From Solen grandis (taxonomy: Eukaryota; Mollusca; Bivalvia; Adapedonta; Solenidae): a stretch of 64,000 nt of DNA. Both the position numbers and the translations under genes were made by a program. Of this stretch, positions 1 to 12,681 are shown piece after piece. The stretch spans positions 8,503,324-8,567,323 of the forward strand of contig CM037783.1 of NCBI GenBank assembly GCA_021229015.1, read 5' to 3'. The notes beneath the pieces were generated by a model. The model was given only the letters and a program-made list of their open reading frames with translations, was not told the origin of the DNA and made no database searches. Position 1 is the first letter of the stretch. Every line of letters starts with the position of its first letter.

Positions 1-687
1 TTTCCGCACCTCGCAGTGCGAAAACCTTTTGTTCTTCTTCTGTTGATTTGTTTGTTTGTTTTTTACTTTTTTTATTTTTATTATTTTTCCAATTCCACCC
101 ATTTTTGTAGCCAACCTAGCGGCCAGATGAGAAAAGCTACAACTATGAAATTTTAGGCATGGTGTCACATATATCTGAACTTGTGCCTAAATGGTCAAAA
201 TTTTCACTTTTGTTTCTGATTTAGCCACAAGGGGGCGCTATGCATGTAATCACTCTTTTGCTGATAACACAAAACTTTGAAGTCTGATTTTGATGCGTTT
301 TTTTACATAATGTTCCTTGTTGACAGCCCAATCAAATATTATGATGTCTCGGCATCGAGTACCAGAAAAAAAAATGTTCTAGGCGAGGTTGAAAGTTCGA
401 ACCTTTTAAAAAAAGTGGATAAATGAGGGTAGGTCTACAAAAAACCTACCCATTTTCTTTAGAGATCAGATAGAAGAATTCTGTTTGCTGCATACGATTT
501 ATTTTAATAGCTCCAAAACTAAAAATATTTCATTGAGAGTATATGAAAAAATAGTTTTAGTTCTTGAATAGCTCTTTCCAGTGATGTGTCGTTTTTGAAG
601 ATCGGACTTGATTTGGTCATTTTACGGCAGTCCAAAATTTTATCCTTTTTTGGAATGATTGTAAATCAGTTTTTATGCTTCAAATTG
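1..687. other. Anonymous AT-rich intergenic sequence (contig 1)
   Basis: No reading frame of coding character, RNA gene or recognisable repeat boundary is visible in this stretch. It ends abruptly at an assembly gap, so it is a separate contig end. Confidence 0.6.
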
Positions 688-787
688 NNNNNNNNNNNNN
701 NNNNNNNNNNNNNNNNNNNNNNNNNNNNNNNNNNNNNNNNNNNNNNNNNNNNNNNNNNNNNNNNNNNNNNNNNNNNNNNNNNNNNNN
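688..787. other. Assembly gap of exactly 100 N
   Basis: One hundred N characters, the conventional size for a scaffold gap of unknown length. Sequence on the two sides need not be adjacent in the genome. Confidence 0.99.
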
Positions 788-844
788 TTAAAATTTTAAA
801 CAACTTTTTTTATTTTACTCGTTTAGGAAACAATTTTTAAAACT

Positions 845-895
845 TACTAATCACTTTGGGTTTTCCTAATTGGATCAACTTTGCGCCTGGGAAGC
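845..895 (-). repeat. Fragment of a dispersed SINE-like repeat
   Basis: This segment matches the left part of the repeat at 8433-8572. Both share, in the same order, an ACTAATC start, a GGGTTT/TTTCCT block, a TTGGA block and the words ACTTTGCGCCTGG. Only the tail of the element is present here. The family is not named because I do not recognise it with certainty. Confidence 0.5.
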
Positions 896-899
896 ATTA

Positions 900-3237
900 A
901 AGATTCTGCAGAAAATGAAAGTCATTCATATTTTCAAGTCTCTCATCACTTTCATATCAATATCTTTATTAAATGTTTACACATTCAAAATTAAGAATTG
1001 TTCATCAAAATGATTTTTAAATAGGGTTTTAAATTTCTAAGTTTGTATTACCTGGTTGGATCAGTAGAGATTTTTTTCCGTTTTACATAGAGTTTCTTTT
1101 CTTAGTTATGTCTCTAAACTTTAAATAAATAAGATTGGCCTTTGCTGCATGATTAATTTTCTAAGGCATTTAAACTACATGTAATTTTAAATTTATTATC
1201 GGGTTTTGAAAAGATATATTGCAGGACTTACTTTTGAGTATTTAGAAATGATTCGTATGATACTGTATTAACTCTTTTTTCGGTTTGAATATAATTTGTA
1301 TATACATCTGTGTACTAATTTCCCGCCATTTAATTTCTGGTACAACGAAAAATAAATTTAATAATAATTTATATTAGAATTTTTTTTTTAAAATTTTGTG
1401 TGAAACTGTTAATTTTTTAAACTTTTCAGATGGAAAAAAAATTTATATTATGATTAATTTTATGCTAAAATCCCCTGTATCTATTTAACATCTCTGATTT
1501 TTACCATATTCTGAATTGAATAAAGATATGTATGTCTGTCTATATAAAGTTTTGTTAAAGCAAAAGATTACAACTGCGTAATAAATTTTTTTAATCCCAG
1601 GACTTTTATTCACACAAAAAAATAAATACTGATAAGTGCTAAAACACAAGACTTCAAACCACATGACTTTAGTGTCTTAGTAACTACATTTGAGAAATAT
1701 TTGATCTAGAATTTATGCAAATATCAATTAATCATATGTATCATGATTAATTTAAAGTAAAACAAGATATTTTCATATAATTGCAGTGAATATACTTACA
1801 TATAAAATTTGTGTATATATATATATATGTATTCAAAACACTATTGATTGTTATAAATGAATTAAGAAATAAGTTTAAACTGGAACTTTGATGTTTGAAA
1901 TTAGATTTTAAGGGGATCAAAACGGAATGTGGAGTTGCTATCACCACGGGTTCCCACAGGAGGTTTAACTGTTCTGTGTATTGTAGTCTCTTATCAGGGA
2001 TTGATCTCCACTGTAACATCTGGATCATGCTAACTGATGCCCACATAAAAACATTTTAAGAGAGAATCAAGCACAGCAAGGCATGGCGCGTTGTTAAAAT
2101 CTCTGAAAAAGTTGAGATATTGGGCAAAGATGACAATTGAGTGTTAAAATAGTTGTAGTTACAGACTGGTAGTAGCTCGATATAAAAATTCGGCTTACTA
2201 ACACTACGGAGCATATAAACAACATTTAAAGGTGAACTTTACAGAGCGGACACATCTCTGCCGAGGTGAACCAGTTTTTCTCTGATTCAAGAAAGGTGAA
2301 ATATATTTTCGTGATAGATTAGAGAACTGCTCTCATGTAAGATTGCCGAGGAACAATCAATGACTTAAATCATGCAACTGACTATTTAGACTCCGTTATG
2401 ATGAGTGGTTTTGGTCTGAATAAGTGCCAAATGCCAAATATTCGAAAGAGACATGAACCGTGAACTTCATAATAAATAATAAAAATATAAGAGGATTAAA
2501 ATAATCTTACATAGTGATTTTTTATATAAACATTCTAAATACTGTCTATATGCATTTAAGATATAATTTTTTTAAAAAAAGAAAGAAACTATCTCCTTGA
2601 TTGTGTTTTTCAACAGGTTGCAATTATCTGAAACACTTATTCTCCAAAAAAGGAAGAAAAAATATCATTTTTAAAGATACATATCCCTTCTGTCTAAAAT
2701 TGCTCAAACTATTAACCTTTAATAACATTCACTTACTAGGCAATAAGTGTTGTTCTTGTTTTTAGATAGAGTTTTCAAATATAATTTTAATTTATTTCAA
2801 ATTAAGTCTTTTCTTAAAAGAATTCTTTTTTAAATAATTGTATTCCTTTTTTTATTTTCAATTTTTACCTTTTTATATATTTTAGTTAAATCTGATAAAT
2901 GAAATCAACTGTATATGTCTAAGAATCAATTTTGTTGGCCTTATAATTAAACTCCTTGCAGTAAATTTTTGTTTTTTAAAACTTAATTGCTCTTTGAGTT
3001 CAGCAAAATCTGTTACATTTATATATTGATGTAAAACACTTACACATATTAAAACATGTAATTGAAACAAATTCACATTGAAATTTTGATTTTGTTTTAT
3101 TTTGTTCAGTTCATAGAAAATTATAAATACATTTTTCTGCTATATCAGAATTAAATGGCACAAAGTAAAATTATTTGATAGCTGCACAGTGATGTATCTA
3201 ATTATCGAATGTCATCTGGACTCCACAATAAATATTT
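900..3237. other. AT-rich intergenic stretch, nothing recognised
   Basis: The stretch is very AT-rich with short A and T runs and a small (TA)n tract near 1815-1830. Open frames here are short (under about 100 codons), biased to AT-rich codons and show no motif I recognise. No RNA gene was seen. Confidence 0.5.
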
Positions 3238-3493
3238 GGGCCTCCGTGGCCGAGAGGGTAAAGTCGCTGACTTTAACACTCGTTCAGCCCCTCATCGTGT
3301 GGGTTCGAATCCGGCAGGGTCATTCGATTTTCATGTGAGAAAGCTTTCCAGCTGGCTTGCGGAATGTCGGTGGTTTAACCCGGGTGCCTCTGTGCATTCG
3401 GATTTCCTCCACCCGTAATTAGCTTGACGTCGCTAAATGACTGAAATACTGTCGCAGCGACGGTAAACCCTAAACACACACACACACACACAA
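3238..3493 (+). repeat. V-SINE-type, tRNA-derived SINE (RUDI-like)
   Basis: A nearly complete SINE. The head resembles a tRNA gene: an A-box-like TGGCCGAGAGGGTAAAG near 3246 and a B box GGTTCGAATCC at about 3303. A conserved body follows (AGCTTTCCAGCTGGCTTGCGG and CGGTGGTTTAACCCGGGTG), then a tail region (GACGTCGCTAAATGACTGAAA) and a terminal (CA)n run. Established knowledge: this body is characteristic of the V-SINE family called RUDI, widespread in molluscs. It is one of the best organismal clues in the window. The short open frame crossing it is not a gene. Confidence 0.85.
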
Positions 3494-3494
3494 A

Positions 3495-3780
3495 ATAAAT
3501 ATTTCAAGGTGGCAAATTCGTAGCGTAGGTGATTATGGTAACTTGCCCGTCCCCTCTGTAGGTTCGAGACATGTTAGGGCCGAATTTCTTTCATGTGACG
3601 AAGCTTTCCAGCTAGCTTACAGAAGGTCGGGGGGTTTAGGCAGGTGTCAGCTCGTGACTGAAATAATGCTCGAAGGGGCACCGGGGGTTCTTTCTCCACC
3701 ATGAAAGCTGGAAGACAGGCACGCCCAAAAGAACCGATGATTTAAGCTGTTTGGGTGCGTGAAGTCCTTAAAACCATTAA
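3495..3780 (+). repeat. Second, degraded V-SINE copy
   Basis: Directly behind the first copy lies a more diverged relative. It has a B-box-like GGTTCGAGAC, the body words AAGCTTTCCAGCTAGCTTACAG and AAGGTCGG, and a different middle (GACTGAAATAATGCTCGAAGG, then CACCGGGGGTTCTTTCTCCACC). The A-box region is eroded. The two copies sit in the same orientation, separated by the (CA)n tail of the first. Confidence 0.7.
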
Positions 3781-4189
3781 CTTAAAGATTAAATCACCTT
3801 CAGAACTTTGGAATCCTAAATGCGTTGATATGATAATAGTAACGCATTTTGGGTCCATTTTCGACTTCGACTCCAAACTCGCTTGACCACAAAGTGCGGT
3901 GTTACAAGGCACAACTATGTATTTAGTAACTGATAATATTTAGAATGGAAAAAAAAAGAACTAAAAAAAATCTTCTTATAAGTTGAGTTTATGTTGGTGT
4001 AATTGAAATAAACAACCATTTAAACATGACAAAATTTTATTTAAGCTTGAAAACGGAATTAAACTCAGAATTAATCAATCTACTACAGGTTTATGCTTTC
4101 GACAATCAAACTACATTTGCCCAAATATAGTCTGAGGCTTCTTAAAATTAGAATCATTACACCACTAGTTTACTTTCAACTATGTCTAT

Positions 4190-5350
4190 TGATGCCAGAT
4201 ATTATAATGTCGAACAGTTGTTGCAATCGATTGGAGAGCGAATTTGCAAAAAGTAGTTTTCATCAAATCCGGATACTATACGAGCTAATAAAGCATGCCC
4301 TGACGAACAGCCTAGCGGGGATGGTGTTTGGAATATTGTCGTGCCAATATTTGCAAATCATTGGCATCAAAAGGCAAAGCAAATGACTGATCACTTGTCC
4401 CAACAAAAAAGGTTGATGAATACATTATATCGGGAATTCCATTGGGCATTCGTTGTTTCGTTGTGAGCGGATTCTGTGTCTGTTCCAGTTTTCAGTGAAA
4501 ATGTCAAGATTTTTTTGAATTGTTGGAAGAAAACACAGTAATATGCACTCCAGTGAAGGGGGTCCGTATTATTTAATATACCTCGTCAATCATATCGTTG
4601 AATATGTTCCTCCAAAAAAAGTAAATCCTCTCCTTAAATGCCCCACAACATTTCAATTCTCTGATTCCCTGTTGATCGTCCCGTTGAACAACTGTTAAAG
4701 CCAGACATGTTATGGGGATGATGCATACGCAAAAAAATATGAATTCCGTATAAGTACATTTTCAGTTCCAGCATCAAAACGCAGAACTCTAGGGAGGCGT
4801 TTCATATCATTTAAAAAGTTTAAATAGAAATGAGATATGAAGTAGGGGTTTTTATTCGATGAACATGCTTTTAGCCATAAAATTTTTCTCGAAAATCCGT
4901 CAATTGCACCATGTATTGATATTCCAAAAGGTTTCAGTTTGTCATAACCGTCAATGTGTACCCAAAGTTAGGACCGCGTTAATATAATGTCGCCTTCTTA
5001 ATCTTCTCCGCCGCCTTTTCTCTAACTCCTTCTGGGTCTATGATAGACAAAGCAAGCCTTACAGTATTTTGGAAAACACTTATTCCTAGGGGTTATTGAG
5101 GAGATCCCATATCAATCTGTAGCCATAATTTCTATAGCCATGCGCATGAAGCCATCGAATTCCTCGTACTATGCTATGTAAACTGCTCTCAGTCCGTCTT
5201 CTAAGACTTAAACGACGAAGTATCCTCTTTACTGTACTTTCACTGACAATGGTGTAGTGTAAAAAAAGAAGAGAAGATACAATTTCATTCACTTTTACCA
5301 GCATAAAAATATTGTCCCACTAAGCTCTCAATATCTTTCATTGCCAACAG
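4190..5350 (-). pseudogene. Broken integrase-core (DDE, rve-like) gene
   Basis: Read on the minus strand, pieces in several frames line up into one retrovirus-integrase-like protein of the kind found as large families in fish and molluscs. In order: a helix-turn-helix-like segment (VSESTVKRILRRLSLRRR), GYRLIWDLLNNP, FQNTVRLALSIIDPEGV, then HIDGYDKLKPFG (first catalytic Asp, about 4938-4958), RFDAGTEN (second Asp, about 4758-4779) and NQRIEMLWG (catalytic Glu, about 4649-4670). The catalytic triad can still be seen, but the frame is broken. A one-base loss appears to turn a Tyr codon into TAG after LLNNP, a TAA precedes GPNF, and another one-base loss follows GPNF. Further stops follow in the C-terminal part. 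It is therefore a dead copy. Whether the parent was a transposon or a domesticated host gene cannot be told. The outer limits are approximate. Confidence 0.8.
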
Positions 5351-5359
5351 CGAGGCACA

Positions 5360-5990
5360 CTGGTAAGCACGTGAAAATCATCAAAAATACCTAAAAAAAA
5401 AAAAAAGTAAAATAAATGCACAAATATCAGTAGCCTCCACTTCTTGGAGGCATTGCATTAAATGGCGCTTCCGCTACAATTCGTCGAAATGTGCTGTCGT
5501 AGTATTTAATGAGAGTAAAAATAACCGATCCGTAGTATCACGCCAAGGTCAATTGTTCAGGAGGTTATCTCCGAAGTTAATAGTTATGTCCACCTAGGTG
5601 ACTTGTTATGCAAGCCATGCGCAATCTCGTCGTGCAGCGATATCAGTTCAAAGCTGAGGCGGGGTTTTTTTTAAAGCCATGCCGATAGAGCCTTTAATGA
5701 AAATGGTTTAAATCCGATAACATGTAAACGCATATATGATCGAGTTGTTCTCCCTAAGGCTCTTTTCGGAACTGATGTTTCTATAACCTTTCTGGGGGAG
5801 AAATACTTTGCGTTGAACGCGCACACAGACTTTGTATAAAGAATATACAACAACTGTATTAGGACCCGTTCAAATATTGCGTTGATTTTGTTAAATGCGC
5901 TACCTATTAATCAGAGATCGAAAAGAGAAAAATGATTTTATCGGTCAACTGTTTTCGCTTAAAATAGAGATTGTGCAGTTTAAACGTCTT
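5360..5990. other. Intergenic stretch, nothing firm
   Basis: A 60-codon open frame on the minus strand (5671-5853) has a fairly ordinary amino acid composition. It has no recognisable domain and no extension in neighbouring frames that I could follow. It may be part of another decayed mobile element. Confidence 0.35.
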
Positions 5991-5999
5991 TCTACTTAG

Positions 6000-7218
6000 A
6001 CTTGCATCGTTTACTTTAAATCTGCAGTCACCTAGCATCGGCTTCATGTCAGATATACATGATATTTTATTTAAACTCAAGTTTAAACGACTATCTTACA
6101 ACATTCACACGAACTGGTCTCTTTCCTAGCAAAAATTGTGGAATAAACTTGTAGGGCGTACCATTCGACAATATTACATATCGTTTGGGAGGAAAGTAAA
6201 GTCGGTAGAGTTTGGTCCGATATCGTTCTATACACCCTGATTATTCGTACAGTTTGTTGGCGTCATGCGTTCATTCCCGCGTCATACGCATGGTGTAAAT
6301 CATAGCCAAATTGATTGCTTATTCGCAAGGTTAAAGAAATATGCCCAAAGTGTTCACTTTTTGACAGAATTAAGTCTAACTGATCACTTGTTATTTGATT
6401 GTGAAAGTTTGATTGAATATCGACAAGAATTCATGGTTAAAATTTTCTCAAACTTTTCAGACACACGTAATGGACATAGTGCAACGCCTTGACCGCAAAA
6501 CTTTTGTTAACACTGTTCTAGGTGTTCAATGTCCTACCTTAGTCGACTATTGCAGGATAGAGTGGACCATTTTTATGGCATCGCTTTTTCACTATTGTCC
6601 ACTTACATGGTGAAATATAAGAAAAAAGAATAGGATACAGCAAGATCCATGTCTTACGTACAAATGTGTTTTGAATATATGTAAGTGTCCTGTAACCACA
6701 TAAATGTTCTTATCTAATTTCAAATGTGCATATTCGTACTATATGTATGGATATGAAATGTAAATAATGTTGTTTTTTTTTTTCTCCTCTCTTTCTGTTA
6801 AAATTTGGATGTATTTTGGTTTCATGTTCATGTGACATTCATTCATGTACTTTGTATATTAGATGTTGAAACACATTTTAACTCTTTTTACACACACACA
6901 CACACACACACACCACCACCACCACCTCCACACATATACATATCACACATTGAGATACATGAATGCATACACACATATATTCGACACCGGTTTTAAATTG
7001 TCCATATAGAACTTCTTGCATTTCGTTTCGGCAAGAATTCTTTAAATTGGGGCCTCACCGAGTTTTTTCTGATATTATTATTATCGTTTTTTGAACACTT
7101 GTAACTTTTTCATGTTATATGTTACTTTTTTTTTTGTGTATTTTGTAAACTTTTTATGTATTTGTCCATTTGTATATGTTGTAAAATCTTCTATACAGGG
7201 GAAAATAAAGAAATAAAC
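6000..7218 (+). mobile_element. 5'-truncated non-LTR retrotransposon 3' end
   Basis: The plus strand carries the end of a reverse-transcriptase polyprotein. One frame has a segment ending in LTDHLLFDCESLIEYRQEFM (about 6370-6435), which resembles the zinc-knuckle-like end of many non-LTR ORF2 proteins. The protein continues in another frame as FSQTFQTHVMDIVQRLDR and on to the stop after HYCPLTW (6613), so one frameshift separates the halves. A long AT-rich 3'UTR with a (CA)n/(CCA)n tract and closing AATAAAGAAATAAA (about 7204-7218) follows, as expected for the 3' end of such an element. No palm motif is present, so most of the element is missing. The assignment rests on the motif and the 3'UTR context. 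Confidence 0.5.
6890..6931. repeat. (CA)n followed by (CCA)n microsatellite
   Basis: A run of CA dinucleotides passes into several CCA triplets. It lies within the 3'UTR-like part of the retrotransposon remnant. Confidence 0.9.
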
Positions 7219-7219
7219 A

Positions 7220-8432
7220 TGTAGTACAAACTTTAATCTAGGCAAAACCGCCAAAAGAGACTACAGGTACATATTTCTCTCCAGTGATTTGTTTTCACTA
7301 CAGGGCGCATTTTTAAATTCCCAAAAGTGCTTTTCGGGGTGTTGGGGGTAGCAAACACTGAAACAGATACATCACATAGGGTGGCACATTGAACTTGTAA
7401 AATAACATTTAATTAAACTTGTACTAAAATATTCCTACCGTAAATGCTGAATCCACCATCATTCACAATAACCTTCACTCGATTAAAGAATTGCTGAACT
7501 AATAACGCCATTCAAACCGTGTGAAAATCTCTATTTGCGTCAAATCGATTTTGTTTTTCCTCAATATAACCAAATGATCTCATAAAGTCGTAATAATTCA
7601 TACGAAATACGCAAAGAATATCTCACTTGTTGATTTAATTTTTTTCGATAACCATGATACATCATTATTTTCGAATAAATGCTTTTCGAAAAGAAAAAAT
7701 AATCTCATATGTCGAACTACATCATCTCGCCAAGACTAAAAACACAAAACATTTCGAGAAAAGTTACGATGTAACTTTAAAAACCCTCTGTACTTTTCAA
7801 ATAAAATTTTCGTCAAGTGCAAATACTTCTGTTCAAGTCATATAAAAATAGTCGAATTAGCACTAAACATCTGATTAACTATGTTCCTTCTACGCTTCCG
7901 TAGGAACTCTTTTCTAGTCATGTAGTATTTAAAATAACCGATCGACTCATTTTGTCCCTTTAACGGTTTTATGTACAACAAATACATGGCTATACAAAGT
8001 GCTAGCATGAGCGGGTAATTGAGAGAAAAGAGAGAAGTCTGTTGCTTTGCTTTCTTCATATATTTTAGGTACTTTCACCGTTATAATGTAAAGAGAGTCA
8101 GCAAAATCGCTGGTAATGTTTGAGAAAAAAAAAAGCAGTACTACGGGTTGCCAAACTACTGATCTGGTTTTGAGTTGTCACCGTGTCTAGCTGAAGTATT
8201 TCATTACTGTACGTGCAGGTATTTGCTGTCTTCCTAATTATTGGTTTTTTGATGCAATTGTATAAAAATAAATCTTTTTTGAATTTATTTGAGAGTCGTT
8301 ATGTTTTTCAATATATTTAAACGCTTTTACTAAAATGTCACATTTTTGATGTGTCCAGCGATAAGAATATTTTTTAAAAATCCTTATTTTGTTTTTACGT
8401 TGATTGGGAAAAAAAGTTCTTTCTTAAACTTA
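7220..8432. other. AT-rich intergenic stretch, nothing recognised
   Basis: No gene, RNA or repeat structure is supported here. The short open frames at 7654-7845 (plus) and 7838-8059 (minus) show no recognisable motif. Confidence 0.45.
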
Positions 8433-8572
8433 TACTAATCCATCTCGAGGGTTTCCTGGGTTGGACTAGTTACTTTGCGCCTGGCAGGTTATGAAATATT
8501 CGCGCCCCCTTACAACTTGCGGATCCGTAATCGGATACTTTACCCTCTGGACCACGGCGCCATTTGGAACGG
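8433..8572 (-). repeat. tRNA-headed SINE-like repeat
   Basis: On the minus strand the segment starts GGCGCCGTGGTCCAGAGGG, which resembles the 5' end and A box of a tRNA gene. The expected B box is eroded. The distal half contains CCAGGCGCAAAGTA, and that part recurs at 845-895. This suggests a dispersed tRNA-derived SINE different from the V-SINE at 3238. Confidence 0.5.
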
Positions 8573-8785
8573 CCCTTTCAAGAAAACTCGATGTATATAC
8601 TTTCCTCTCTTTGCAAATGAAATTTAGATATATATATTTCAATTATTTTTACCAAATATTTAGAAAAAATAATGAATATATTTGAAGATTTAATAAGTTA
8701 AACCCTCAATACAAAACATCGTATAGAACCACCTCTTATGGCAACGATTGGAATTTTATGAGAATGCAAAAAACAAGTTAATCGG

Positions 8786-8937
8786 GAAAGTGTTCCGTTT
8801 TTTTATATTCCGCATTTCCACAAAAATTTACCTTTCCTCACTTTCGTCCTCATGCTTTCGCGAGTTACATTATTACATGTTTTCGCGTTTCTGGATTCTT
8901 TCAAAATATGGCAAAATTGCCGATGGCCCTAGGTAAT
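8786..8937 (-). repeat. CG-rich CGAAAACGCGAAA-type repeat, copy 1
   Basis: The stretch contains CATTTCC, TTTCGTCCTCATGCTTTCGCG and TTTTCGCGTTTCTGG, and ends GCCGATGGCCCTAGG. The same words recur at 12682-12860 and at 17791-18115, so these are three copies of one dispersed family. The end motif GGGCCATC(T/G)GC is shared with the copy at 17791 in the opposite direction, which suggests it marks an element terminus. Confidence 0.55.
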
Positions 8938-11900
8938 TCTGTGATGTCATTGCCATTAAACACGATAATGTCATTAGATATTAAAGATGACACTCACTGT
9001 ATGTGTCTCACGTATGAATGAAACAATGTCAATGTTAATACCTACATTCAAAACAAACAAAACCGGATAGTTCGTCTAAACAGGGTGAGATTAATTAAAA
9101 CAAGTACTTATAAATTAATTAACATAAAACCAAAATGGCTACCTTTTCTCAGAATCTATACTTATTTATCAGCCAATCAACTTTATATCACTTTTCACCC
9201 GAACCGAAAAGTTGTTATAGATTTTAACACTGTTTCAAAACATTCACGTGGTAGTGCTTTTTATAGACAATAAATATAGTTATTTTGATAATGGGCATTA
9301 TAAATTAAACATTACCCTTTTACAGTATGAAGACTTTTTGTAAACTGAAACAAAGTCCGCCTCGAATGTCTGAATAACCTGTAAATAGTCCACGGAATTT
9401 ATACGAAATCGAGTAATCACTCCCAGAGCGAGAAATTTTTTAATATTAAAATAGAAGTGTTGTAAAATTTATGTTAGTATTTAATTAGCCGATGCTCATT
9501 GTTGATTAATTTATAGATGAAGGAATTAATAAAATCATTATTTGCTTATTAATACAAAAAATCTAGAAATTAATTTAACCAACCAGCAGAAAATTAAAAA
9601 CTAGATAAATTGCGATATCCCGAGAAGTAATTCCGAGAAGCAGATTAAGACACGTCTCAACCCAAGGGTAATTTGTAGTCATGATAAAAGCATTTTATTC
9701 TTGGTAAATATGTCGTGGACATTTGAGCTATTTGCAGACATATATAAATATTCCTTGAACATAGGCAAAATTTACAATTGAAAATAAGCATCCAACAAAG
9801 TTTCATTCAATGTCAAAGCTTATTTAGGACGCATAATTCCAGACGTCGCCAGTGTCGTATATAATAACGGAGTTGTCTATAGAAAAAGTTCAAAAAATTC
9901 ACTTAACATAATAAAAATAAAATTCTTTATTTGACATATCATTTACAAAACACATTTATACCCAAATACAACATCAAAGCATTGATTGTGTGGCCTGGAG
10001 ATCTATAGTTACACAAGTGTTATTAATAATCTTAAATCCACACATTCTCTTGTTATGAGAACATTATGCTATTCGCACTTGTTTTTGCTAACTATGTTGG
10101 AACAGAATTCAGAATAAACTCCTATAAGTGAAAATGTCATTATTAAACTAACAATGACTAAAATACAAAAATAAACTAACATTTCTTTAAACAAATAATT
10201 GGTGGGCTTAAAAACAATATTAAAGTAATAAGACAACTTAAAAATAGTTACTAGTTGATTAGTTTTGAACACAATTCTTACTAATCCACAAAAAACAGCC
10301 CACCCAAATATTTACATTTAAAAAAACAAATAAAAGCCAAACGTGGTACAAAAAAGGCCATAAGCAAGGAACCTGCTGTCTTCAGCATGTAATTGTTGCA
10401 TGCCACCCAAGAATACCAGATACACCATGTTAAAAAAATCAAGTCGTGATGTTTATGAAGGGTGCAGTTGCACAAGCGTAACTTCTGCTTGTGTAATGCT
10501 GTAAAACCATAGACAAATTAAAATAATCTTTACAATCTAAAGGGTCAAAACGAACTCAAACTTACATCAAGGGAAACGGGATTAATCACTTGTTTCGAAT
10601 ACGCAGGCTTAACCCAAAGACAATGTCGCCAGCCCCAATAAACCAAATCTATAACATGTAAATACCATATGTATAAAAATATCATATTTGGGTCAAGCCC
10701 CAATTAGAAATTGGCCGGACCCAAGTAGTAGTGGTGTAAAAATTAAAGAACTACCAAGATTTACTGATGTATATAGGTAAAACTTACTATAAAAGACCTA
10801 AAACGGATATATTTTATTATTATTGCATGTTCGTATCACTGTTAGAAATGGTGGTCCCAATAAGTGGGTATGGTTAATCCTTTCCTATATATATCAAAGT
10901 TCATACAATACACAAAGACCCAAAGAATAACATCAAGGGGATTTCGAGGGGGGCGGAAGTTAATATGTGACAATGAGAGTCGGCCAGTTTGATCAAAATT
11001 TGAAACCATACCATTTGAAAGTTCGCTGATTACTTCAGTTTTCTCGTAAAGTTTCATTTTGATGGTTTGGCACCTTTCCGCTTTTAAAAACAAGCAGCAG
11101 TAGTCGATACATTGAAATGATGTCCGGCCCATAGAAATGGAAAAAGCTGGTTCATCCAGTTTGTTTATTTTTAAACGAATTTTATTTGTCTTTGAACAGT
11201 ATAATGTATAATCATGATACCAAAATAAATAAATAAAAAAATAAATAATAAATATATAATAAAAAAAAAGGGGATTAAAACGAAAGCAGAACTAATTAAG
11301 TTCTTAGTATCCCCATCCATATATGCTGATCAAGTTGTATATGGAGAAAGCACTGCTTTAACTGGCATGTAGCTGAAAGAGAAAGAGAAAAGAAAGAGAG
11401 AGAGCACAGACAAACTTTTACTGTCATTTATATATTTTTGAATACATTGAAATATATGTTTAATTTCGTCATTCGAGAGTGAAGGAATTTCATATAATAT
11501 GGAGTTCAGATTAACATGATACACCCAAAGATTAGAGAACGCCCGGCAATCTAATTGCCCTTAAGTGCATTTAGGATCTTAAATAATTTTATTCGAAAAT
11601 AAGTCAAAATTAAGAGAACTGCACTAAGTCCGGTCCGTAGTCCGGTGAAGAACGGGGTGGTTTCCTTATACCTACATAATAATATAATGTGTTTTGGGAC
11701 AATTTACGTTTAAACATGACTTAAAAGAGGGTAGGGAATGTTGAATTCGTATTTCTAATGGAAGGTCATTCCAATCCCGTTTTGAGGACGGAAGAAAAGT
11801 TTTTAAACAATTTGTCGTTCTGCATATATCCCGCTTGAGTCTCAGAATAATTATTATTATTATATATCTTCAGTATGTGTATTCATGTTAACTAAGACGA

Positions 11901-12680
11901 CAGAGAAGTTGGGGCTAAATGTTTGTGCATTAAAATCAAAGGACTAATTTGTGCTTTCGCATTCTTTCAGACAAATTTTCCCCCAAAAAACCTTTCCAAA
12001 AAGAGTTTCATTGATATGAATTTCGTTACTCCTGTAACTATTCGTATTAAATCTGCCAAGAATGTATTATTAATACATGTAAAATGTAAGTATTGCTGGA
12101 TTTACGCCCCCCACGACCCAAAATCCTGGATCCGCGCCTGAACAGGATTAAAGAAATATAAAATAGTTATGAGCACGGTGTGTGCTAAGTTCTAAGTTAC
12201 GTATTCTTTGACAGAGTCTAAACTTGTCATGTTTCTCGTGCAGCGGTCATCGGGGCATCTCGAACTATCGCTGAATAACAATAACCATTGATCTTTCGAT
12301 ACTTTAAAGTGTGATATCGGTGAATGTCAAAACTGCTCCCAAAATTTTTTACGCAGTGGTCCCAGCTTTTATAGCAATTAATATAAGATCTCAGTCGGAA
12401 GCCCCCGCGTTACGGACTGAACACATTTAGGAGGGATTAGCAACGACAATTAATACCTGCATTCCGCTGACCTCCTACACGGCGAAAACCGATCTAGACT
12501 GTAATTGCAAATTATTTCAGGAATCCACGACGAATCGACTCAAAAACACGATGATTGGGTCGGAGTTATGGAGTCTGCGAGAGGTTTGTGGTCTGGGACC
12601 ATGTTGCTTGTAGTTCTTGTCACTTCATAGCGTACAACTATGGTAAATTCGTTAGAGACATCGCCTTCAAATGAAATAAT
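8938..12680. other. AT-rich intergenic stretch, nothing recognised
   Basis: The stretch holds short open frames, an A-rich (AAAT)-like tract near 11222-11275, a purine-rich GAGA tract near 11370-11405 and a TAT triplet run near 11850. A 96-codon minus frame (10842-11132) has a plausible composition but no domain I recognise and no continuation. Near 12125-12140 lies CTGGATCCGCGCCTG, a word like those seen at ends of dispersed repeats, but without a definable element. Confidence 0.4.
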
Positions 12681-12681
12681 T

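Noticed and set aside
3209..3418. 69-codon frame
   Set aside because: Lies across a V-SINE.
10842..11132. 96-codon minus-strand frame of ordinary composition
   Set aside because: No recognisable motif, no flanking exons and no second copy. Length is within chance for AT-rich DNA.
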